From positions 1-8,129 of the forward strand of contig JAHHUF010000078.1 of assembly GCA_020024115.1 (NCBI GenBank): a stretch of DNA of 8,129 bases, in the 5' to 3' direction. The notes below the pieces were generated by a model. That model was not told where the DNA came from and did not search any database. It saw nothing but the letters and a program-made list of their open reading frames with translations. Source of the DNA: Anaerofilum sp. GTDB lineage: Bacteria; Bacillota; Clostridia; Oscillospirales; Ruminococcaceae. Positions 1 through 4,745 of this stretch are shown here, piece by piece; within the stretch, counting starts at the first letter, position 1, and each line of letters starts with the position of its first letter. A program made the translations under genes and the position numbers.

Positions 1-345
1 GAAGTTATCACAAATATCAATTTTGCTTTTGCAATTACTGCATACATGAACTGCCTTTGCTGAAACCGTTACAGTTCTTTTTTTGTCCTGCTCGGTGGCT
101 TGATTCAGCAGTTGTTCAATCTCTGCAATTTCGTCGATATACTGTTTTACCAGTCCAGGCTGTTCTGCTCCGCTTTGTGCTAAACTGTAAACCAAAGCAC
201 CAAGCTGACGCTGTGCCTTTGAAAGTTTGCTTTCCAAGGTCAAAACATCCACCTGTTTTTTACCTTTTTCCACGAACTCTCCAGTTACATTCACAACTTT
301 ATCCGCCACATCTGCGGCAGCATTTCGCAATTGCTCCCAATCCAT
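1..345 (-). CDS. Coiled-coil/zinc-ribbon protein, 5' part only (runs off the left edge)
   Basis: An open frame of 115 codons starts at the ATG at 345-343 and is still open at base 1, so only the N-terminal part is visible. The start is supported by a strong ribosome binding site (AGAGGTG, 358-352) 6 nt upstream. The protein begins MDWEQLRNAA. Residues about 5-30 are an amphipathic helix, and residues about 33-90 are rich in Glu, Lys, Gln and Leu, typical of a short coiled coil. A C102-x2-C105 pair follows with another Cys at 112, consistent with the first knuckle of a zinc ribbon whose second half lies outside the window. Small clostridial proteins annotated 'zinc ribbon domain-containing' share this plan. 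Their function is generally unknown, and I see no signal peptide or membrane segment in the visible part. It has its own likely promoter (435-407), so it need not be co-transcribed with the kinase gene upstream. Confidence 0.8.
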   Translation of the reverse strand, partial: MDWEQLRNAAADVADKVVNVTGEFVEKGKKQVDVLTLESKLSKAQRQLGALVYSLAQSGAEQPGLVKQYIDEIAEIEQLLNQATEQDKKRTVTVSAKAVHVCSNCKSKIDICDNF

Positions 346-401
346 ATCAAACACCTCTTTTACTATGCTTTCTTGCAAAAGGCAGCTTGCGCTATCTTCT
401 G

Positions 402-418
402 TTTAGAGTGTATCTAAA
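402..418. repeat. Inverted repeat over the -10 element (possible operator)
   Basis: TTTAGA (402-407) and TCTAAA (413-418) are perfect inverted 6-mers around a 5-nt spacer. The repeat overlaps the -10 hexamer of the putative zinc-ribbon promoter, where a repressor could act. Short inverted repeats are common in AT-rich intergenic DNA, so this may be chance. Confidence 0.3.
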
Positions 419-435
419 AATTAAAAAATTGACAA
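407..435 (-). promoter_or_regulatory. Sigma-A-type promoter of the zinc-ribbon gene
   Basis: On the minus strand, TTGTCA (435-430; 5 of 6 match to the -35 consensus) is separated by exactly 17 nt from TACACT (412-407; 4 of 6 match to the -10 consensus). Transcription would start near position 400, giving a leader of about 55 nt before the ATG at 345. Spacing and direction fit the gene immediately downstream. The -10 hexamer lies inside an inverted repeat (402-418). The call is by inspection only. Confidence 0.5.
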
Positions 436-531
436 ATCTTTCGCAATGAGAAAGCAGATGCGAGATATAAAGCACAAGAATCTTTGTTGGATTCTGCGTA
501 TTTTTAACCCAGCAAATACTGCTCATTGTAG

Positions 532-555
532 AAAAAACGAAAATTTCGACTTTTT
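532..555. terminator. Weak bidirectional terminator-like hairpin downstream of the kinase gene
   Basis: Read on the minus strand, a run of A is followed by a CGAA/TTCG stem with a 3-nt loop and then a run of six T. The arms extend into A-T pairs with one mismatch, so the T tract is partly used up by the stem. Read on the plus strand the same element has an A-rich left arm and a CTTTTT tail. It has the layout of an intrinsic terminator but few G-C pairs. It is the best candidate for ending the operon after the kinase stop at 603, and no stronger one is present in 346-602. Confidence 0.25.
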
Positions 556-571
556 AGATATCCCCTACTAT

Positions 572-600
572 ATTATAGTTGTTTGCACAAAAAAGTGCAA
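572..600 (-). promoter_or_regulatory. Promoter-like TTGCAC-N17-TATAAT just after the kinase stop
   Basis: A perfect -10 hexamer TATAAT (577-572) lies exactly 17 nt from TTGCAC (600-595), which matches the -35 consensus only in its first three bases. Transcription would begin near 565. No gene with a ribosome binding site begins directly after it. It could give a longer leader for the zinc-ribbon gene or a short RNA ending at the hairpin at 532-555. Its -35 and spacer are covered by a perfect inverted repeat. Confidence 0.3.
583..600. repeat. Perfect 6-bp inverted repeat with A6/T6 loop
   Basis: TTGCAC (583-588) and GTGCAA (595-600) are perfect reverse complements around a six-base homopolymer. 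It begins 3 nt past the kinase stop codon on the minus strand. As RNA it would form a short hairpin, but no U tract follows, so it is a poor intrinsic terminator. As DNA it could be an operator over the promoter-like sequence at 600-572. Confidence 0.4.
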
Positions 601-602
601 TA

Positions 603-1526
603 TTAACCCAAAAATTCTCGCAACATTGATGTCTGCGGAACCCATTCAATTGGCATTTTTTCGCACAAAGCAAACAAACCTGCAAGGTGGTTGAGCATTT
701 CGGAATAATGTGTCCCTTCCAAAGTTCCTGCAAGCTGAGTAATTTCACTTGCCAAAACACAAATTTCATAACTGAAAGAACTATCAAGCAACAAATCTGC
801 TTCTTTCTTAAACACTTTGATGTACTGTTCTTCTCCTGCACAAACCCCAGCCCACATACTCAAAGTTTTTTCCACGGAATGTCCACGGAACTTATGGTCT
901 CGCACCAAACGGCGAGCCAGACGGATGTCTTGTGTGGACAACACTCGCTGCCCACCCTTTGCATATTCTTCACGCAGCCCAACATACAGCTTAAACACGC
1001 TTTTGTTTGGAATCATGGCTGTTGTTTGAGGGTTCAGTGCATGAATTCCCTCCACAATGCAAACCCCATCTTCCAAATCCAATGGAATCCATTCTTTTTT
1101 TCGAGTTTCTGTCAAAAAGTCAAATTCCGGAAGTTGTGTATGTCCTGTTTCCAAAACCTCATTCAAACATTGCTGCAATGTATTCAAATCCACCGCTGTA
1201 ATGTTCTCATAATCTTTGCTGCCATCCGGCAAACGGGGATAGTCATTCAAATTTTTAAAAAAGTTATCCATGCTGATAACCTCTGCTTTGCTTCCTCTTT
1301 CACGAATTGCCTCTGCCAATTTATGTGCTGTGGTGGTTTTTCCCGAAGCAGACGGCCCGGAAAGCATTACAATGTGCTTGTTTAAATGCAAAATTTCACT
1401 CGCCGCTGCATAAATGCGGCTTGCATACTCAAATTCACAATGAGCAATAAACTCTTTTTCTGCTTTTGCAGCAGTATTGATTAGACTGATTTCAACCAAT
1501 CGTTTTGGAATCCACATGGCTGGCAT
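603..1526 (-). CDS. Uridine kinase/phosphoribulokinase-family P-loop kinase (putative nucleoside kinase)
   Basis: The protein has 307 residues. It has a Walker A motif GPSASGKTT (57-65), a conserved MDNFF stretch (86-90), a YDF-like acceptor segment EFDF (134-137), a Walker B-like CIVEGIHAL (156-164) and an arginine-rich lid RLARRLVRD (202-210). These are the hallmarks of the uridine kinase/PRK branch of P-loop kinases, which phosphorylate a nucleoside or sugar with ATP or GTP. The true substrate is not shown. Classic Udk is about 210 residues; here about 50 extra residues precede the P-loop and a helical tail (about 235-307) follows the kinase core. The gene overlaps the 3' end of hemZ by 35 nt in another frame. 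The start at 1526 is chosen because GGGGTGA (1542-1536) lies 9 nt upstream; an in-frame ATG at 1517 is the alternative. Overlap suggests translational coupling and co-transcription with hemZ. Confidence 0.85.
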   Translation of the reverse strand: MPAMWIPKRLVEISLINTAAKAEKEFIAHCEFEYASRIYAAASEILHLNKHIVMLSGPSASGKTTTAHKLAEAIRERGSKAEVISMDNFFKNLNDYPRLPDGSKDYENITAVDLNTLQQCLNEVLETGHTQLPEFDFLTETRKKEWIPLDLEDGVCIVEGIHALNPQTTAMIPNKSVFKLYVGLREEYAKGGQRVLSTQDIRLARRLVRDHKFRGHSVEKTLSMWAGVCAGEEQYIKVFKKEADLLLDSSFSYEICVLASEITQLAGTLEGTHYSEMLNHLAGLFALCEKMPIEWVPQTSMLREFLG

Positions 1527-2937
1527 AAAATTCCGTCACCCCTTCTTTGCGTTTTAGAACTGTATCAAACCCATCAATGTACTCTTTTGGGTATTTATAG
1601 TTAAAAATTCGCTGAATTAAATTTCCGTTTTGCTGCCGCAATTTTGTTGACCCACCTGCCCCGGCTGACAAAATTGTGTGAACTTCTTCCATAATATAAA
1701 TATTATACAGTCCTTCATAGCCCGGTTTGCTCCATCCGGTATTCTCCAAATTGGCAAGTGTTCCTTTTTGACGATATAAATAATACGGAAGATAGCCTGC
1801 ATTATTAAGTGCATTGCTGCGTGCTACCATTTCGGCAACATCTCCATATTCTTCCTGCCGTTGTTCAATCACAAGATTCGATGCACGCTTAAGTGTGAGT
1901 GTATGTACTGTGATATTTTCAGGAGAAAGTCGCAAAAGCCCCTCTAAAGACTGAGAAAAGCCATCAGGGGTATCTCCCGGCAACCCTGCAATCAAATCCA
2001 TATTGATATTGTCATGCCCTGCAATGCGTGCTTCTTCAAAACAACGAATGACATCTTGTGCAGTGTGTTTTCTTCCAATCCGAGCCAAAACATCATCTGA
2101 AAGCGTTTGAGGATTGATAGAAATACGCGTTGCACCGAACTCTTTTAATACCTGCAATTTTTCCATATCAGTACAATCAGGGCGTCCTGCTTCTACTGTA
2201 TATTCCTGCAAATTGCTCAGGTCATACAAATCCTGTACTTTACCCATCAACTGTCGCAGTTGTTCTGCGGACAGGCTGGTGGGGGTTCCTCCACCAATAT
2301 AAATGGTTTTTAAATTCAGATGGTTTCTGTCAGCGGTTTGTTTGATTGTTTCCAATTCTTTACACAAACAGTCTACATACGGCTGAACCAGTTTATTCTC
2401 TTTTTCAATTGTACGTGACACAAAGCTGCAATAGCTGCATCGAGAAGGACAAAATGGAATCCCAATATATAGGCTGTAATCTCGTTCTTCTGCCTTCATC
2501 CAAGGAGATTGCAAATCTGCGATTCGCTTGGCTAAATCAAATTTCTCCTGGCTTACACTGTATTTTTCCAAAAACAGCTTTTGAATGTCCTGTTCGCTCT
2601 CTCCTTTGGCTCTTGCATCATGGATAATGCGCACAGGGCGAACCCCTGTCAACATTCCCCATGGTGGGCGTTTGCCTGTTACACTGCACAGCAATTCATA
2701 GACCAACACAGAAATCTGATATTCAGGTTTTTCGCTGTTTTGCGGAATCGTTTTTTTGATATAATGACAGTTTCCGGCAACAGAAACTGCTGCCAGCATT
2801 TTTGTTTTTCCATAATGCGCCAAAACTGTATCCTGCTTTGGCTGCCTTCTGCTAGCAACTGCTGCCTGTGGAAAAAACAGTCGTGTAAGATGTTCAATAT
2901 CGTAAATCGAGGCAAGTCCTCGTACAACGGTCTGCAT
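1492..2937 (-). CDS. hemZ: HemZ, radical SAM coproporphyrinogen III oxidase-like protein
   Basis: The protein has 481 residues. The radical SAM cluster motif is seen as PFCPSRCSYCSF (161-172), with C163, C167 and C170 expected to bind a [4Fe-4S] cluster and S-adenosylmethionine. YIGGGTPTSL (213-222) is the usual HemN-family glycine-rich segment, and SINPQTL (273-279) with IGRKHT (287-292) follows. The roughly 150-residue N-terminal extension before the cluster and the GWSKPGYEGL stretch (401-410) are characteristic of HemZ rather than HemN or HemW. In the family this enzyme is assigned to oxygen-independent conversion of coproporphyrinogen III to protoporphyrinogen IX, but that activity is not firmly established for HemZ and no other haem gene is in the window. 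The ATG at 2937 is preceded by AAAGGG (2950-2945) at 7 nt spacing. It lies 15 nt after the hydrolase gene and overlaps the kinase gene downstream. Confidence 0.93.
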   Translation of the reverse strand: MQTVVRGLASIYDIEHLTRLFFPQAAVASRRQPKQDTVLAHYGKTKMLAAVSVAGNCHYIKKTIPQNSEKPEYQISVLVYELLCSVTGKRPPWGMLTGVRPVRIIHDARAKGESEQDIQKLFLEKYSVSQEKFDLAKRIADLQSPWMKAEERDYSLYIGIPFCPSRCSYCSFVSRTIEKENKLVQPYVDCLCKELETIKQTADRNHLNLKTIYIGGGTPTSLSAEQLRQLMGKVQDLYDLSNLQEYTVEAGRPDCTDMEKLQVLKEFGATRISINPQTLSDDVLARIGRKHTAQDVIRCFEEARIAGHDNINMDLIAGLPGDTPDGFSQSLEGLLRLSPENITVHTLTLKRASNLVIEQRQEEYGDVAEMVARSNALNNAGYLPYYLYRQKGTLANLENTGWSKPGYEGLYNIYIMEEVHTILSAGAGGSTKLRQQNGNLIQRIFNYKYPKEYIDGFDTVLKRKEGVTEFYASHVDSKTIG

Positions 2938-2952
2938 TGTGATACCCTTTCG

Positions 2953-3606
2953 TTATCCCTGCAAGTAGGGGTTGTATTCTTTTTCTTGTTTCATTGTGGT
3001 AAAACCCTCATGACCCGGCAAAATCTCGGTGTCATCAGGAATCATTCTGCGGAGTTTTTTCAGGCTTTCTTTCATTTTTTGTGCATCACCACCAGGAAAA
3101 TCGGTTCTTCCGATTTCACCATTAAAAAGCGTATCTCCGCTAAACATCATCCCATCGCACAAAATACAGGTAGAACCATTGGTATGCCCAGGAGTAAAAA
3201 TAGTTTGAAATTCCACCTCATCTACTTTGACAATACCGCCATCTTCAAACAGTCCATCTGGTACAAAACCAATGGAGCCATCTTCCAATTCCTCATACAA
3301 ATTAGCGTAATGCTGCCCAAACACATTTGCAGCTGCACTTCTGCTGGGATACATGACACAATCATTTGGATTCATCCACAATTTTGCCCCTGCTTTTCTC
3401 AGCTCTGCAACAGAACCGATATGGTCATGGTGTCCATGTGTCAGCAAAATATGGGTCAAAACTGCATTTTCTTTTTCCAACAATACTTTATAATCTGCAA
3501 CAGGTGCATCGGGGTCAATGACAATGGCATTGCCTTGGTCAGTAATAACCAAAAATGTATTGCAAAATAAGGGGCCTCTGCCATGAACATGGTATATTTT
3601 TTTCAT
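2953..3606 (-). CDS. Metallo-beta-lactamase-fold hydrolase, glyoxalase II-like (GloC/YqgX type)
   Basis: The protein has 217 residues, the normal length for the short GloC/YqgX-type enzymes. The zinc-binding HxHxDH signature is complete as THGHHDH (56-62: H57, H59, D61, H62). The other expected ligands are present: H141 in TPGHT (138-142), D158 in SGDTLF (156-161) and H199 in LPGHE (196-200). The GEIGRTDFPGG segment (163-173) is typical of this subfamily. Such enzymes hydrolyse thioesters such as S-lactoylglutathione or analogues in the cytosol; the natural substrate in a clostridium, which usually lacks glutathione, is uncertain. There is no signal peptide, arguing against a secreted beta-lactamase. 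The ATG at 3606 has GAGG (3619-3616) 9 nt upstream. The gene sits between dtd (19 nt) and hemZ (15 nt), a common clostridial arrangement. Confidence 0.9.
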   Translation of the reverse strand: MKKIYHVHGRGPLFCNTFLVITDQGNAIVIDPDAPVADYKVLLEKENAVLTHILLTHGHHDHIGSVAELRKAGAKLWMNPNDCVMYPSRSAAANVFGQHYANLYEELEDGSIGFVPDGLFEDGGIVKVDEVEFQTIFTPGHTNGSTCILCDGMMFSGDTLFNGEIGRTDFPGGDAQKMKESLKKLRRMIPDDTEILPGHEGFTTMKQEKEYNPYLQG

Positions 3607-3625
3607 TCTTTATTTCCTCATATCT

Positions 3626-4084
3626 TTAATTGGATTTCCATTCATCGGTATCAATTACAATTGTAACCGGCCCATCGTTTACCAGTTCAATCTGCATATC
3701 GGCACCAAATTCGCCTGTTTGAACCATTGCCAAACCGCTTTGTTTCATCTTTTCTACAAAAAGATTATAGCAATTAATTGACAAAGGTGGCTTTGCAGCA
3801 GCAATAAAGCTGGGGCGTTTTCCTTTTTTGGTATCACCATACAATGTGAAATTGCTCACAACCAATGCTGAATAACCAAGTTCAACTGCACTTTTATTGA
3901 GTTTGCCGTCTTCATCCTCAAAAATTCGCAAGCCGGCACATTTTTGTGCCAATTTATCAACAATTTCAGTGGTGTCTGTGTCTTTCACACCCAAGAGAAC
4001 AACAATTCCCTGCTCTATTTTTTGAGGTTCTCCGCCATTTACTGAAACGGAGGCTCGCAAAACACGCTGTATTACTGCTCGCAT
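3626..4084 (-). CDS. dtd: D-aminoacyl-tRNA deacylase (Dtd)
   Basis: The protein has 152 residues, the standard Dtd length, and is similar to the family from end to end, beginning MRAVIQRVLRASVSV. The first active-site motif, usually SQFTLY, reads SNFTLY (77-82) and keeps the Thr at 80. The second motif, NDGPVT (136-141), contains the Gly-cisPro pair that rejects L-aminoacyl-tRNA. KKGKRPSF (86-93) and TGEFGADM (123-130) are also conserved. The enzyme works in the cytosol as a homodimer and removes D-amino acids (and glycine mischarged on tRNA-Ala) from tRNA. The ATG at 4084 has an excellent ribosome binding site, AAAGGAG (4099-4093), 8 nt upstream. It follows rel after a 154-nt gap, as in many Firmicutes, and leads a tightly packed run of four genes. 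Confidence 0.95.
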   Translation of the reverse strand: MRAVIQRVLRASVSVNGGEPQKIEQGIVVLLGVKDTDTTEIVDKLAQKCAGLRIFEDEDGKLNKSAVELGYSALVVSNFTLYGDTKKGKRPSFIAAAKPPLSINCYNLFVEKMKQSGLAMVQTGEFGADMQIELVNDGPVTIVIDTDEWKSN

Positions 4085-4118
4085 TTAAGTTACTCCTTTA
4101 AACAATCAATTAAGGGCT

Positions 4119-4136
4119 ATTTTGAAAAGTCAAAAT
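4119..4136. repeat. AT-rich inverted repeat upstream of dtd
   Basis: ATTTTGA (4119-4125) and TCAAAAT (4130-4136) are perfect inverted 7-mers around a 4-nt loop. The element lies 35-52 nt before the dtd start. It has only one G-C pair per arm and no T tract follows on the minus strand, so it is not a convincing terminator. It might be an operator or a leader hairpin, or chance. Confidence 0.3.
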
Positions 4137-4213
4137 TTATGTCTTTTTCTATAATAAATAGTATCTGCTGCATTTTTGGGATTGCATTTACTGATTTTCT
4201 CCAAAAAATCCAT
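4130..4213 (-). CDS. Possible 27-codon small ORF between rel and dtd
   Basis: An ATG at 4213 opens a 27-codon frame ending in TGA at 4132-4130. It begins MDFLEKISKCNPKNAAD and ends in a basic tail (RKRHKF). Its frame is open a further 12 codons upstream, back past the rel stop. Composition is protein-like, with an amphipathic helix and then a positively charged end, but there is no convincing Shine-Dalgarno sequence. I recognise no family. It could be a small protein, a decayed gene remnant or chance. It is listed because it fills most of the only sizeable gap inside the gene run. Confidence 0.2.
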   Translation of the reverse strand: MDFLEKISKCNPKNAADTIYYRKRHKF

Positions 4214-4238
4214 CAACTGCTTCGTTTTCAGATACCCC

Positions 4239-4736
4239 CTAGCTTCGAGTTACACTAATTACATCTCGAATCTTTTTCAGCCTTTGAAGAACTGAATTTA
4301 GGTGTTCTGTATTTGCAATGCCAATTGTCACTGTCATTGTTGCTCTACCATCACTGGTCTGGCGTGCATTGATTGCATAAATTGGAATACGCATATCTCC
4401 AAGCAAGGCAGAAACATCGGTAAACAATCCTGTTCTGTCCATTGCGGTGATTTCTAAAGTGGATTTAAAACTTTCTTTGACACTGTTGTCCCAATATGCC
4501 TCCACCCAGCGAGGGTCTCCTGCTGCTGCACGAACATTGATACAATCCTGTTTGTGAATCGAAACACCATATCCTCTTGTAATAAATCCAATGATACGGT
4601 CACCCGGCAGAGGATTACAACATTTTGCAAATTTCACAAGGCAGTTATCCAAACCTTCAACCACGACGCCGTCTGGATTTTTTTGTTTTTTCACCGGAAT
4701 TTGGAAAGCAACTTTGGGGTCTTTTTCCTTACTCAT
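4239..4736 (-). CDS. relA: C-terminal part of Rel: zinc-finger (RIS) and ACT domains, separated from the enzyme by a stop codon
   Basis: The frame has 165 codons and ends with TAG. It corresponds to the last quarter of a long RelA/SpoT protein. Residues about 20-70 are the RIS/zinc-finger domain, with KCCNPLPGD (38-46), TRGYGVSIH (53-61) and QDC (63-65) giving the expected C39, C40, H61 and C65. Residues about 88-165 are an ACT domain (STLEITAMDRTGLFTDVSALL and onward). In the family these domains contact the stalled ribosome and the A-site tRNA and restrain the catalytic half. The frame is the same as the upstream rel segment, with only TAA and two codons between. The ATG at 4736 could allow reinitiation, helped by a weak purine-rich AAGAAG about 10 nt upstream. 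Otherwise this part is translated only by readthrough, or not at all. It may equally be labelled the 3' part of a nonsense-mutated relA. Confidence 0.75.
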   Translation of the reverse strand: MSKEKDPKVAFQIPVKKQKNPDGVVVEGLDNCLVKFAKCCNPLPGDRIIGFITRGYGVSIHKQDCINVRAAAGDPRWVEAYWDNSVKESFKSTLEITAMDRTGLFTDVSALLGDMRIPIYAINARQTSDGRATMTVTIGIANTEHLNSVLQRLKKIRDVISVTRS

Positions 4737-4742
4737 GCGGTT

Positions 4743-4745
4743 TTA
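4743..4745 (-). other. In-frame TAA interrupting rel
   Basis: The codons read GAA GAA TAA AAC CGC ATG AGT on the minus strand. Homology to long Rel proteins continues in the same frame on both sides, so this is a single nonsense codon, not a frameshift. TAA is used as a normal stop by recJ, the hydrolase, dtd and the kinase here, so codon reassignment is unlikely. A one-base change from TAT or TAC (Tyr) is the simplest origin, but a sequencing error cannot be excluded. Confidence 0.85.

Noticed and set aside
392..526. Minus-strand 44-codon ATG frame in the intergenic region before the zinc-ribbon gene
   Set aside because: No ribosome binding site, runs through the likely promoter of the next gene, and its translation has no recognisable feature.
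687..1385. Plus-strand open frame of 232 codons opposite the kinase gene
   Set aside because: It is a shadow of the kinase coding sequence, with unnatural composition and no recognisable motif.
2581..3570. Plus-strand open frame of 329 codons opposite hemZ and the hydrolase gene
   Set aside because: It is antisense to two well-recognised genes, crosses their junction, has a Cys/Phe/His-rich low-similarity translation and has no ribosome binding site that I can see.
4105..4133. TTGACT on the minus strand before dtd as a -35 element
   Set aside because: At 16-18 nt spacing there is no -10 hexamer with more than 3 of 6 matches, and the start point would fall on the dtd ribosome binding site.
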